The notes: generated from the letters alone by a model not told the origin. Shown: positions 8,866 to 19,843, counted from the stretch's first letter. The stretch is DNA of 64,000 bases from an uncultured Porphyromonas sp. (GCF_938039215.1 NZ_CALHVI010000004.1:10099-74098); one strand, 5' to 3'. Numbers and translations: made by a program.

Positions 8866-8883
8866 GCTTATAGGTCGGAGCCC

Positions 8884-10065
8884 TTACTTATCGAGCTCTA
8901 CGAAGGCGGTGAAGCGGGAATCCTCTCCTGTCAGTAGGAGCGGGATGACTCGCTCACCCGTAGCCGAGCCTCGCCCTCGCTCTAGGCGGAAGATCCCCGT
9001 CTTACCTTCGGGTACATACTGCTCGTAGGCGAAGTGGGCTAGGACACCCATTGTCGTCCGTAGGTTGATCTCGACGCAAGGGTGTAGGCAGAGCTGCCCC
9101 TTCTCTCGGTAGAGGAAGAGGTCTACCCCGATGTAGCCGATATATTCTGAGCTTCGGAGGCGCTCTTCGAGCCACCTAGTATGCGCCTCGATGAGTCGCT
9201 CTAGGGACTCCTCACCGATGAGCTGAGTGAGCCCTTCCCAGAGCATCATAGGAGAAGCGAGGGTGTTGCCTCGGTAGGCTCTTCCCGAGGGGAAGGTATC
9301 GAAGTGGGAGAGGTCGAAGAAGCGAACCTTCCCCGCTTCATCACGTGTGTATTCGATGGCCCAGTTGTCGATGACTTCGAGGTAGGGCTCTAAGCTCACG
9401 CTCCCACTACGCATACAGCTCCCGACGAGAGCTTCTAAGTGCTTCTCTTGTACGGGAAGGGGGAGGGGCTGGACACCTCTACCCGAGGAGCTGTAAGGGC
9501 GCTTGACGATGAGCTCCCGAGGCGAACCAAGGGCTCGCTGGGTGACTTCGCTGATCCCTTCGAGGAGGAGCTGCTGGGTCTCCTCCTTTGTCTCTTGTGC
9601 TTCGATCCAAAGAGGGAGAATACCGGAGGGATAACCTAGTTCGTCGGCTAAGTACTGGAGAAGCTCTGCGCTCGCTCTGCGGTGGCTGAGCTGGAGATAG
9701 GCATCGGTGAACTTCGGGAGATGTAGGGTGGTACGACTGAGGAGCGGACTATTCTTCAGTTCTCGTAGGATATGAGCTTCTACACCCCAGATCGTGACGA
9801 GTAGTTCTGGGGGAAGGATCGCATCCTTGGGGAGGGTCTCGCCTTCGGCATTCAGCAGGCGTGCTGGTGCTCCTTCGGGAGAGGCAGGAGCATAGATGAG
9901 ATCTTCGCCCGAGGCTAAGAGGCGTAGCAGTGGAGCTAGCTCGTAGCGCATCCAGCGGATCTCCTTGGAGAGCGTAAGGTGCTGATGCTGGGGGAAGCTA
10001 AGCGCTTCCTCGTGGCCGGGGTTGAAGACCCAGAGGCGGGGTATGGAGGCGGGATAGGCGATCAT
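8884..10065 (-). CDS. ATP-grasp-like conserved protein
   Basis: This 393-residue protein has features of ATP-grasp ligases: ELIVKRPYSSSGRGVQ (candidate Lys and Gly-rich ATP-binding loop), IGVDLFLY, and CVEINLRTTMG (metal-binding Glu/Asn late in the fold). The N-terminus carries RLWVFNPGHEEAL, typical of a Bacteroidota family of unknown function. Substrate and product cannot be named. A -7 element at 10074-10081 would place transcription start almost at the ATG, implying a very short or absent leader. Confidence 0.7.
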   Translation of the reverse strand: MIAYPASIPRLWVFNPGHEEALSFPQHQHLTLSKEIRWMRYELAPLLRLLASGEDLIYAPASPEGAPARLLNAEGETLPKDAILPPELLVTIWGVEAHILRELKNSPLLSRTTLHLPKFTDAYLQLSHRRASAELLQYLADELGYPSGILPLWIEAQETKEETQQLLLEGISEVTQRALGSPRELIVKRPYSSSGRGVQPLPLPVQEKHLEALVGSCMRSGSVSLEPYLEVIDNWAIEYTRDEAGKVRFFDLSHFDTFPSGRAYRGNTLASPMMLWEGLTQLIGEESLERLIEAHTRWLEERLRSSEYIGYIGVDLFLYREKGQLCLHPCVEINLRTTMGVLAHFAYEQYVPEGKTGIFRLERGRGSATGERVIPLLLTGEDSRFTAFVELDK

Positions 10066-10073
10066 ATCAAGAG

Positions 10074-10081
10074 CAAAGATA
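10074..10081 (-). promoter_or_regulatory. -7 element of the ATP-grasp-like gene
   Basis: CAAAGATA on the plus strand reads TATCTTTG on the minus strand. It ends 9 bases before the start codon. Confidence 0.6.
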
Positions 10082-10123
10082 GAGATAAAGGTCTCTTCTC
10101 ACTCTAGATGTGATCGATGCCTC

Positions 10124-12058
10124 CTAGAGGGTGTAGCTGATGGAGCCGAAGAAGGTCCTCCCAGGAGAGAGGCTTCCCGTGATATTGACTTGGTCGGGGT
10201 GGTGATCGAAGAGGTTGTCGAGCCCGAGAGTCAGACGTAGTCGACCCTTGTACTGACCAGCGAGGCTGATCCGACTGAGGAGGAAGCCTTCATGCTGGAC
10301 ATAAGTATAGGCTTGGGAGAGGCTATTGTACTCGCTGAGTGTGACTCCGCCCGCTCCTCTCAGACTGTAGGTCGCCGATAGTCGAAGGGAGGAACTAGCC
10401 TTTCGCTCGTAGCTGAGGTTGGCGGTGTAGTTGTGTGGGCGAAGAGGGGCAAAGGGCTGTCCATTAGCTCGGTCCTCCGCCTTAGAGAAGTCGTGTATGT
10501 AGCTGTAATCACCATTGAAGGCAAAGCCCCAAGGGAGCTGGGCACGTAGGCTCGTCTGTAGGTTCAGTAGGCGGGTCGTAGTACCGATGTTCGTATAGTG
10601 GTAGGCATTCTCGTCCTGTACAAAGAGCGAGCCGATCTGATTGTAGATCAAACTGTAGGAAGCGATCCCCGTGAGGTTGAAGTGGGATGTTTGCCATTCA
10701 GGAGATAGGCTGATCATACGACTGACTTCGGGGCGCAGGCCCTTCGTTCCCTTGATGAAGAACATACCGAGGTGATCCCAGTCCATGTACTGCTCTTTGA
10801 TCGAGGGAGAACGGAAGCCTTCGGAGTAGGAGGCTCGTAGGCGAACATTCTTCAGACTGTAGAGTAGGGAGGCTCGAGGAGAGAAGTGGCTTCCAAAGGT
10901 CGAGTGTACATCCATGCGGAAGCCCCCGACGGCGGAGAGCTGGGGGAGTATGTGCCACTCTCCCTGCCCATAGAGCGTGTAGAACTGAGCTCGGTGTCTT
11001 GTCGTAGCAGAGCTGAACTTGTCCCCTCTTAGCTCTTCGAGGAGTACCTCCACACCGGTATTGACGAGGACGGGAGATCTTCCCTCCGCTCCGTAGTTGT
11101 ATTGCAAGCGTATGGTCTGTCCCGTGAAGTCGAAGATCGGTACTTGCTTGCCCGAATGGATGCTGTCCCGATAGCGATGGTAAAGCTCGTGGTTGTAGTC
11201 AAGGCGAAGGTTATGCAGGTCGCTGAAGGCATGGTAAGCCCTTCCCCCGAAGGAATGACTTCGGTACTGGTTGCGACTCACTTCATTCCCATCTTGATCT
11301 CGGTGACCGTAGCGAAGGTAGCCATAGAGCTCGTTGCTTAGATCGCTCGAGCGGTAGCGAAGGGTCTGTGTTAGGTTGAGTGACTTGCTCCCTAGAACGG
11401 GCGTAGACTCTCGGCGGAGGCTCGATGTGCCGATATGGTAAGCGGACTGGTCGGTGTAGTTCGCTGAAGTCAGCGAGCTAAAGCCTCCTCGTCTCAGTTG
11501 TGCCGAGCCGTTGTATCTACTGATCCCTTCGCCACTGTAGTCGTAGCTGAGGTTGTATTCGTGCGGGGCTCTGGCTCTCTTGGTGATGAAGTTGATGACA
11601 CCTCCGATAGCGTTCGACCCGTAGAGGGCGGACGCTGCCCCTCGGACCACTTCGATGCGCTCGATGCTTGAGAGATCAATGCGGTTAAGGTCGACGACTC
11701 CGTTCCCCTCCGATGTGAGACGCTCGCCATCAACGAGGAAGAGGATGTGGTCTCCCGAGAAGCCTTGTACGGTCACTCGAGACTGGGCCCCGTGGGTCGT
11801 GACATTGATCCCGGGCATGCTCATCTGTAGTGCATCTGTAGCCGAGCGAGGGTTGAGGCGCTCTAGATCCTTCCTAGAGATCACTTGGGTGATGATCGGG
11901 AGTTTCTTCAGGGTGCGGGGTGTTTGCGTCCCTGTGACGACGACATCCTCGAGGGTGTGGTCGTGGGCGATGCTGTCGGGCATCTTGCTTTGAGCGCTAA
12001 GACTTGGGGTAAAGCTCCAGAGTAGGGCGAAGAGGATCAGAAGGGGGCGATAGACCAT
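10124..12058 (-). CDS. TonB-dependent outer membrane receptor
   Basis: This 644-residue receptor has a signal peptide (VYRPLLILFALLWSFTPSLSAQ). A TonB-box-like segment (HTLEDVVVTGTQ) precedes a plug domain with LFLVDGERL, IERIEVVRGAASALYGSNAIGGVINF and a 22-strand-type barrel ending in a C-terminal aromatic (SYTL). The plug resembles BtuB/haem/siderophore receptors, but the ligand cannot be read from sequence. A longer frame begins at a TTG at 12103, but that TTG lies inside the -7 promoter element at 12101-12108, so ATG 12058 is the start. It is a single gene, divergent from gyrB. Confidence 0.92.
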   Translation of the reverse strand: MVYRPLLILFALLWSFTPSLSAQSKMPDSIAHDHTLEDVVVTGTQTPRTLKKLPIITQVISRKDLERLNPRSATDALQMSMPGINVTTHGAQSRVTVQGFSGDHILFLVDGERLTSEGNGVVDLNRIDLSSIERIEVVRGAASALYGSNAIGGVINFITKRARAPHEYNLSYDYSGEGISRYNGSAQLRRGGFSSLTSANYTDQSAYHIGTSSLRRESTPVLGSKSLNLTQTLRYRSSDLSNELYGYLRYGHRDQDGNEVSRNQYRSHSFGGRAYHAFSDLHNLRLDYNHELYHRYRDSIHSGKQVPIFDFTGQTIRLQYNYGAEGRSPVLVNTGVEVLLEELRGDKFSSATTRHRAQFYTLYGQGEWHILPQLSAVGGFRMDVHSTFGSHFSPRASLLYSLKNVRLRASYSEGFRSPSIKEQYMDWDHLGMFFIKGTKGLRPEVSRMISLSPEWQTSHFNLTGIASYSLIYNQIGSLFVQDENAYHYTNIGTTTRLLNLQTSLRAQLPWGFAFNGDYSYIHDFSKAEDRANGQPFAPLRPHNYTANLSYERKASSSLRLSATYSLRGAGGVTLSEYNSLSQAYTYVQHEGFLLSRISLAGQYKGRLRLTLGLDNLFDHHPDQVNITGSLSPGRTFFGSISYTL

Positions 12059-12100
12059 TCCGTGATAGGGTTCTTTGATAAGGGAAATGATGAAGTGGGG

Positions 12101-12108
12101 CAAAGATA
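12101..12108 (-). promoter_or_regulatory. -7 element of the TonB receptor gene
   Basis: CAAAGATA on the plus strand is TATCTTTG on the minus strand, 43 bases before the ATG at 12058. It decides the start choice. Confidence 0.65.
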
Positions 12109-12219
12109 CGGGTATCCCCTCAAGGAGGCTATCCCCTCTAGTAGTGATTTGCTCGATCCCCTCTACCTGATACTAATTAGGAGAGCCTTCTCGGCAGGCT
12201 CATTTGCACCCCCTTTGGG
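12105..12219. repeat. Degenerate family D units leading into array A1
   Basis: Blocks starting at 12105, 12128, 12151, 12174 and 12197 keep a 23-base step. The first (GATACGGGTATCCCCTCAAG) resembles the third unit of the 5656 array. Similarity of the later blocks is weak. The step continues without a break into the family A array at 12220. Confidence 0.35.
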
Positions 12220-12305
12220 GAACCTACGGTAGGTCGGTCAAGCGACCCACGGTAGGTCGTCGATGCGACCCACAGTAGGTTTTATCGGCGACCTACAGTA
12301 GGTCG
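12220..12305. repeat. Family A palindrome array, locus A1 (4 units, 23-bp period)
   Basis: Four 17-bp palindromic units start at 12220, 12243, 12266 and 12289, exactly 23 bases apart with 6-base spacers. The consensus is CGACCYACNGTRGGTCG; the last unit, CGACCTACAGTAGGTCG, is a perfect dyad around one central base. The array sits between the divergent TonB receptor and gyrB genes. TTTTTGCCCC follows. Confidence 0.92.
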
Positions 12306-12465
12306 TTTTTGCCCCTTCTGGAGCAAGGCGCTCAAACCCGCTGGTGAAGCCACTTTCTGAAGGGCTCTGCACCTCGGTCCAAAAGGAGGATTCTTGACCC
12401 CGAAGACGGAGCAGATTTTCCCTCGTCAAAGAGCCAAAGATGGTACAAGGGATGCGCATTTTTCG

Positions 12466-12473
12466 TATCTTTG
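12466..12473 (+). promoter_or_regulatory. -7 element of gyrB
   Basis: TATCTTTG lies 30 bases before the gyrB ATG. Confidence 0.7.
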
Positions 12474-12485
12474 TCTATCTATTAA

Positions 12486-14471
<1,986 letters not shown>

Positions 14472-14495
14472 GAGTCCTCTATACCTGATATAAGC

Positions 14496-14539
14496 GAAGG
14501 CTATCCTCACGGCATGGATGTGCCGAGGGGATAGCCTTC
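14496..14539 (+). terminator. Terminator of gyrB
   Basis: GAAGGCTATCCTCACGGCA (14496-14514) pairs with the segment 14521-14539 with a short internal mismatch, around a 6-base loop. Confidence 0.78.
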
Positions 14540-14552
14540 TCCTCTCCTTGCT

Positions 14553-15323
14553 ATGACACAAGATCAAGCTAAGACGAACGCTTACTACTATATCAGTCCT
14601 TCCACCGATCCGTACTACAACATCGCACTGGAGGACTACCTCTATCGCCAGCTGCGCCCCCTAGATACGATCTACTTCCTCTGGATCAATCGCCCCTCGG
14701 TCTTCATGGGGCGCTATCAGTGGGCAGATGCAGAGCTCGATATGCGCTATCTGGAGGAGAAGCAGATCGCACTCCTTCGCCGTACCTCTGGGGGAGGCAC
14801 AGTCTATCATGATCTGGGCAATCTGAACTTCACGGCGATCAAGAACGATCATTCGAGTCAAGGCTTTGATCTGAAGGCTTTCCCTCAGCCCGTGCAGCGA
14901 GCTTTAGCCCGTCATGGCGTAGCTGTAGAGCGATCTCCTCGGGGAGATCTTCGTCTGGATGGTCGGAAGGTAGGGGGAGCAGCTGAGGCGGTCAGTCGTT
15001 CCCGCATGCTCTACCATATCTGTCTCCTCTTCGATACCGATCTGGAGGAGCTGGAGCGTATCCTCACTGTAGATCCTTCGGTCACAGTGAGCTCACGTGT
15101 TGCCTCCGTACGCTCTCAAGTCACGAACCTCCGCCCTGCACTCCCTCCCGACTACACGATCGCTGATCTTCAGGAGGATATACTGAGTGCCCTAGCAGAG
15201 GAGCATGAAGGCCTCTTCCCCCTCCAGTTCAATTCGACTGTCGAGGAGTATATCCGTCGAGAGCGAGCCGAGCACTTCGAGCATCCAGACTGGATCCATT
15301 CACCTGTTGGCAAGGCTAAATAA
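14553..15323 (+). CDS. Lipoate-protein ligase A family protein
   Basis: This 256-residue protein belongs to the LplA/biotin ligase-like family, which attaches lipoate to 2-oxoacid dehydrogenase and glycine-cleavage subunits. Visible motifs are YYNIALEDYL, the lipoyl-AMP loop RRTSGGGTVYHDLGNLNF and the acceptor segment DGRKVGGAAEAVSRSRMLYH. The C-terminal accessory domain of long LplA enzymes is absent or reduced, so ligase versus transferase activity cannot be fixed. It is followed after 5 bases by a radical SAM gene, suggesting co-transcription. Confidence 0.88.
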   Translation: MTQDQAKTNAYYYISPSTDPYYNIALEDYLYRQLRPLDTIYFLWINRPSVFMGRYQWADAELDMRYLEEKQIALLRRTSGGGTVYHDLGNLNFTAIKNDHSSQGFDLKAFPQPVQRALARHGVAVERSPRGDLRLDGRKVGGAAEAVSRSRMLYHICLLFDTDLEELERILTVDPSVTVSSRVASVRSQVTNLRPALPPDYTIADLQEDILSALAEEHEGLFPLQFNSTVEEYIRRERAEHFEHPDWIHSPVGKAK

Positions 15324-15328
15324 GGACG

Positions 15329-16240
15329 ATGAACGAACAAGGACCATCACTTCCCTACATTGACTTTGCTTCCTTCCTTAGGCGCTACTTCCCAGAGCAG
15401 AAGGTACAGAAGATCACCCTTACGGCGGGCTTCTCTTGTCCTACGAGAGATGGCTCGATGGGTAAGGGGGGCTGTACGTACTGCAATAACAAGAGCTTCA
15501 GCCCTAACTATGCCGTCAAGCTCAAAAGCATCACTGAGCAGATCGATGAAGGGATAGCCTTCTTCCGTCGCAAGTATCCAGAGATGCGCTATTTGGCCTA
15601 CTTCCAGTCCTACACGAATACGTATGGAGAGGTAGCAGACTGCATCGCTAAGTACGAGGAAGCTCTTCGCCATCCCGATGTCGTGGGTCTCATCATTGGT
15701 ACGCGTCCCGACTGTATGCCTCAGCCTCTACTTGATTACCTCAGTGAGCTCGCTAAGCGTACCTTCCTCCTCGTAGAGTATGGAGTGGAGAGTACCTACG
15801 ATAGGAGCCTAGAGCGTATCCAGCGCGGGCATTCATGGCAGTGTAGTGTCGATACGATCCAGCGCACACATGAGGCGGGTATCTTGGTGGGGGCTCATCT
15901 CATCCTAGGGCTCCCAGGGGAGAGTAGGGAGGAGATGCTCCAGCATGCAGAGCGTCTCTCATCCCTCCCGATCACGACGCTCAAGATCCATCAGTTACAG
16001 ATCATCCGTGGTACGATCATGGCAGGTGAATATCTGCGTAACCCCGAAGACTTCCACCTCTTCACCGAAGAGGAATATATCGAGCTCATCGTGGACTTCG
16101 TACATCGACTGCGCTCCGATATAGTGCTTGAGCGCTTTGTCTCGCAGTCTCCTCCGGAGCTTCTCCTTGCTCCTCGATGGGGATGGAAGAACCATGAGTT
16201 TACAGCCAAGATCCGTCGAGCCCTAGAGCAGGACTCCTAG
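15329..16240 (+). CDS. Radical SAM protein, YhcC/TIGR01212 family
   Basis: This 303-residue protein carries the family's long-spaced cluster motif: C37, C49 and C52 in GFSCPTRDGSMGKGGCTYC, rather than the plain CxxxCxxC. The downstream YGVES, GAHLILGLPGES and LKIHQLQIIRGT segments match radical SAM barrel strands of the YhcC/Elp3-like group. The substrate is unknown. It follows the lipoate ligase gene closely and is ended by a strong terminator. Confidence 0.9.
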   Translation: MNEQGPSLPYIDFASFLRRYFPEQKVQKITLTAGFSCPTRDGSMGKGGCTYCNNKSFSPNYAVKLKSITEQIDEGIAFFRRKYPEMRYLAYFQSYTNTYGEVADCIAKYEEALRHPDVVGLIIGTRPDCMPQPLLDYLSELAKRTFLLVEYGVESTYDRSLERIQRGHSWQCSVDTIQRTHEAGILVGAHLILGLPGESREEMLQHAERLSSLPITTLKIHQLQIIRGTIMAGEYLRNPEDFHLFTEEEYIELIVDFVHRLRSDIVLERFVSQSPPELLLAPRWGWKNHEFTAKIRRALEQDS

Positions 16241-16279
16241 CTTTAATCAAAGGCATCTAATCTGACTCATCATATATGT

Positions 16280-16319
16280 AAAGCCCCCTTATCCGCTTTG
16301 GGATAAGGGGGCTTTTACT
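16280..16319. terminator. Terminator between convergent genes
   Basis: AAAGCCCCCTTATCC (16280-16294) is perfectly complementary to GGATAAGGGGGCTTT (16301-16315), followed by T residues. Confidence 0.92.
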
Positions 16320-16365
16320 TTACTCCTTGATCTAGACTTCGGAGAGCCTTGCATTCAGCAGAAGG

Positions 16366-17262
16366 TCACGCTTGTATCGGACAGATAGAGTCGACGATGC
16401 CGTCCGCTAGCCCCTTGGTGGGGACTATGATCTCGGAAGCCTCTGTGATATCGGCTACGAGGAGGAAGATGTCAGCGGCAGGTACTATGACCTCTGCACG
16501 GTCTGGCTTGAGGCGGAAGATAAGCATGCGCTCCACGGGAGTGTATTGGCGCAATTCGTCTGCTACAGCATGGAGGCTTGCGACGGGAAGACTGCAGATA
16601 TTAGCTCGCTCGGAAGGAGCACCTAGGCGAAGGAGCTTATTGATATTTCCCCCCGTACCAACGAGTCGGAGCGTACCATAGATTTCCTTGAGGTGCTGGA
16701 CATAGGCTCTGAAGGAGTCTCGTACTTCGTCCCGTACCATCCCACTGAGCTGACGGATCGTACCGATATCGAACGAACGGGACTCGATGAGCTGGGAGCC
16801 TCGTACGAGGTTGAGCTCTGTACTCCCCCCCCCAACGTCGATATAGAGGAAGGTCTCCTCATGCTCCCCAGAGAGTGAGCGGATGAGATCAGAGGAGATC
16901 AGCTGAGCTTCCTCTCGGCCATCGATGATCTCGATCTTGATACCGGTCTTCTCGTAGATCTTCTCCACGAGCTCTTCGCCGTTGTCAGCGTCTCGCATGG
17001 CCGAGGTCGCACATGCTCTGAAGGCAGATACCTCGTAGATCTCCATCAGTTCACGGTAGGCCTTCATGAGGCTTACTAGCTGCTTGGACTTCTTCTTAGA
17101 GATATGTCCTTCGACGAAAGCATCTTCCCCGAGGCGGAGCGGGACACGCACGAGCTGGACCTTGGACAGAGGCTCTGCACTCCCTGGCTCATTGAGGCAT
17201 TTGATGAGCAGACGTACTGCGTTCGACCCTATATCTATACCGGCGTAGTGTGATTTACCCAT
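16366..17262 (-). CDS. Exopolyphosphatase / pppGpp phosphatase family (Ppx/GppA)
   Basis: This 298-residue protein has the ASKHA fold of Ppx/GppA phosphatases. GIDIGSNAVRLLI is the first phosphate loop, FLYIDVGGGSTEL the second, and ALVGTGGN-like LVGTGGNINKL the third. Only the catalytic N-terminal domains are present, as in short Bacteroidota forms without the HD-like C-terminal domain. It overlaps the upstream ppk by 8 bases, so polyphosphate synthesis and hydrolysis (or pppGpp turnover) are encoded together. Confidence 0.92.
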   Translation of the reverse strand: MGKSHYAGIDIGSNAVRLLIKCLNEPGSAEPLSKVQLVRVPLRLGEDAFVEGHISKKKSKQLVSLMKAYRELMEIYEVSAFRACATSAMRDADNGEELVEKIYEKTGIKIEIIDGREEAQLISSDLIRSLSGEHEETFLYIDVGGGSTELNLVRGSQLIESRSFDIGTIRQLSGMVRDEVRDSFRAYVQHLKEIYGTLRLVGTGGNINKLLRLGAPSERANICSLPVASLHAVADELRQYTPVERMLIFRLKPDRAEVIVPAADIFLLVADITEASEIIVPTKGLADGIVDSICPIQA

Positions 17263-19345
17263 GATTTTCTTCTTTCTTCTTAGCTAGGTAGTATTGGTAG
17301 AGTGCTTGCTGTGAGTTGAAGAGCTCCGTCTTGTCGGCTATATCCTCTCTACGAGGGCGAACCTCCTCGGCATTGATATAGTAGCCCTGCTCGGTGTCCC
17401 TTAGGCCCGCAGAGATGATGAAGTCGAGCTCCCTCTGGATATCGGGATCATAGACGGGGGTCATCACCTCGATGCGTCGATCGAGGTTGCGGGTCATCCA
17501 GTCGGTAGATCCGATGTAGTACTTTGGCTCGCCACCATTGCCGAAGATGTAGATACGTGAATGCTCTAGGTAGCGGGAGATGATGGCATTGATGAAGAGA
17601 TCTTCGCTGTAGCCAGGTACACCAGGGATGAGGGAGCAGTTACCTCTTAGGCACAGCTCCACACGGACCCCAGCGGTAGAAGCCTCATAGAGCTTAGCTA
17701 CCATCTTCTCATCGACGACATGATTCAGTTTGAGACGGATGAAAGCCTCCTTGCCTGCTCGTGCCAGACGGATCTCCTTGTTGATCATCTGGTAGAGTGG
17801 CTGACGCATATCGTTAGGGGCAACAAGGAGATGATGGAAATGCGTGTTGATGAAGGGTCGCTCGATGAAGTCAAAGACCTGAGCCACATCTCGGACGATC
17901 CCCTTATGAGCAGTCATCAGCATCAAGTCCGTGTAGAGGCAAGCTGTCCCCTCGTGAAGATTCCCCGATCCGATACAAGCAATGTTCCCACGCTTGGTAC
18001 CGATGTAGACGAGCTTGGAGTGTACCTTGAGCTTCTCATGCCCAAGGACGACATTGATCCCTGAGTCCTGCATCTTCTTACCCCAGCTGATATTGGACTG
18101 CTCGTCGAAGCGAGCGAGGAGCTCAACGACGGCCGTGACTCGCTTACCATTCTGCGCTGCGGTCATTAGGGCCTTGACGACCTTGGAGTTCTGAGCGACC
18201 CGGTAGAGTGAGATGCGTATCTCTGTGACATCTTCGCTGATGGCAGCCTCTTGGAGTAGACGTAGGAAGTGATCAAAACTGTAGTAAGGGAAGTGGATAC
18301 ACCGATCACGGCGGAGTACTTGACTGATGATGCTCTGAGCATAGTGGAACTCATCCATCTGCAGGGGTACTTGCTTAGGGAAGCGCAGCCCTGACCGTCC
18401 GCAGTCGGGGAGCGTCATCAGATCGCGCATGTTGTGATAGCGCCCACCACCGATACGCATATCTCGGTAGTTAAGCTCGGCCATATCACTCAGGCGACGC
18501 AGGATCTCTGGGGAGAGGGCATCATCATAGACGACACGCACAGCTTCTCCTCGCCCACGTCGCTTGACTCCACGAGAGACCATCTCGATGACACTAGAGC
18601 GAAGGTCCTGCTCGATCTCAAACTCTGCATCCTTGGTGAACTTGAAGGTATAAGCCTCGTAGTGGGCATACTCTCGTCCGATGAAGATATAAGGGAGACA
18701 GTAGCGGAGCACATCATCGAGGAACATCAAGTAGCTCTCCCCATCCTTGTCTTGGAGGCGAAGGAAGCGTCCTAGTTCCTTTGTCGGCACTTCGAGCAGG
18801 GCTACATCATGTGCCTCCTCTGCCTCTCCCTGCTCATGCCAGAGGACGACGACTAGATAGAGGGCTTCCTTGAGGTGCTGCTCGGGTCTGAACGTAGGGC
18901 TATTGATGAAGATCGGGTTCGTGATCCCATTGATCTTATCCATGAAGAAGGAGAGGACTTCATCCTCTTGGTCCGTCGTCAGTTGCTGCTCATTGATGAT
19001 GTGGATATGAGCTTCGGTGAGACATCGGAGGAGATCTGCGAACGTCCGATCAAAGAGCTCAGAATACTCTTTGTTGAGCCGTATGATGGTGCGTAGCGTC
19101 TCCTTAGCCTTCCTGCGCTCGTGCGATGGGATAGCTTCGGGAGAGCCTACGATACGTCGAAGAGAGGCGACACGTACTCTGAAGAACTCATCGAGGTTAT
19201 TGGAGTAGATCCCGAGGTAATTGAAGCGCTCCAGTAGAGGGAGATCCGTGCGTACAGCCTCGAGGAGGATGCGCTTATTGAAGTACATCCAGCTCTCATC
19301 TCGCTCGATATAGGGGAGGCGACCTCGGTGATGGCTATGAGGCAT
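17255..19345 (-). CDS. ppk1: Polyphosphate kinase 1
   Basis: This 696-residue enzyme transfers the gamma phosphate of ATP to polyphosphate. Motifs include the N-terminal RDESWMYFNKRIL, FPYYSFDHFLRLLQEAA, the autophosphorylated-His segment KVHSKLVYIG, SGNLHEGTACLYTDL, and the second active-site His in YLEHSRIYIFGNGG. Length is standard. It begins at ATG 19345 and its 3' end overlaps the ppx/gppA start, giving a two-gene operon. Confidence 0.96.
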   Translation of the reverse strand: MPHSHHRGRLPYIERDESWMYFNKRILLEAVRTDLPLLERFNYLGIYSNNLDEFFRVRVASLRRIVGSPEAIPSHERRKAKETLRTIIRLNKEYSELFDRTFADLLRCLTEAHIHIINEQQLTTDQEDEVLSFFMDKINGITNPIFINSPTFRPEQHLKEALYLVVVLWHEQGEAEEAHDVALLEVPTKELGRFLRLQDKDGESYLMFLDDVLRYCLPYIFIGREYAHYEAYTFKFTKDAEFEIEQDLRSSVIEMVSRGVKRRGRGEAVRVVYDDALSPEILRRLSDMAELNYRDMRIGGGRYHNMRDLMTLPDCGRSGLRFPKQVPLQMDEFHYAQSIISQVLRRDRCIHFPYYSFDHFLRLLQEAAISEDVTEIRISLYRVAQNSKVVKALMTAAQNGKRVTAVVELLARFDEQSNISWGKKMQDSGINVVLGHEKLKVHSKLVYIGTKRGNIACIGSGNLHEGTACLYTDLMLMTAHKGIVRDVAQVFDFIERPFINTHFHHLLVAPNDMRQPLYQMINKEIRLARAGKEAFIRLKLNHVVDEKMVAKLYEASTAGVRVELCLRGNCSLIPGVPGYSEDLFINAIISRYLEHSRIYIFGNGGEPKYYIGSTDWMTRNLDRRIEVMTPVYDPDIQRELDFIISAGLRDTEQGYYINAEEVRPRREDIADKTELFNSQQALYQYYLAKKKEENHG

Positions 19346-19375
19346 AAGCTATGGATATATCAAGTGCTCTAATGT

Positions 19376-19843
19376 CTAAAGGCTACTCCCATCGAAGCCG
19401 AAGGGGAGCAGATAGCGGCAGTCCTCTAAGACGACTGTCTTCTCGTCTCCCGCCAGTAGGATGGGGAAGGGATGGAAGCGGGTAGCCGTCTCCATGATGA
19501 CCTGACGACAGCTCCCACAGGGAGAGATGAAGGGGACTCTACCTGAGGCGTTGAAGGCGACGATGAGGAGCTTCTCTACCGGGACATCGGGCCATTGGGC
19601 ACCGGCCCAGAAGAGGGCAGTACGTTCAGCACAAGTGCCCGAGGGATAGGCGGCATTCTCTTGGTTTGATCCCGTGACGATCTCTCCATTAGCTAGGAGT
19701 ACGGCAGCCCCGACGAGGAAGCGACTATAGGGAGCATAGGCCTTCTTGGCAGCCTGCACGGCTAGCTCTTCGAGGTGGTGCTCTTCGGGAGTGAGTTCGC
19801 TCCTGAGGAGCGTCTTATAGGGAATGTTGAAGGTCTGTTCCAT
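19376..19843 (-). CDS. cdd: Cytidine deaminase
   Basis: This 155-residue homotetrameric-type cytidine deaminase acts in pyrimidine salvage, making uridine from cytidine. The catalytic zinc motifs are TCAERTALF (Cys ligand and proton-shuttle Glu) and PCGSCRQVI (two Cys ligands). SRFLVGAAV and the ENAAYPSGTC substrate segment are also present. It starts at ATG 19843. It lies 30 bases upstream of the ppk start on the same strand, so it may be read into ppk-ppx. Confidence 0.95.
   Translation of the reverse strand: MEQTFNIPYKTLLRSELTPEEHHLEELAVQAAKKAYAPYSRFLVGAAVLLANGEIVTGSNQENAAYPSGTCAERTALFWAGAQWPDVPVEKLLIVAFNASGRVPFISPCGSCRQVIMETATRFHPFPILLAGDEKTVVLEDCRYLLPFGFDGSSL

Noticed and set aside
12220..12305. 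Family A array as a CRISPR
   Set aside because: Units are palindromes with only 6-base spacers, four units per locus, and no cas genes are in the window.
12238..12459. Small minus-strand frame in the receptor-gyrB gap
   Set aside because: Its similarity to a frame at 55248-55499 comes only from family A repeats (shared KPTVG...DLPWVA).
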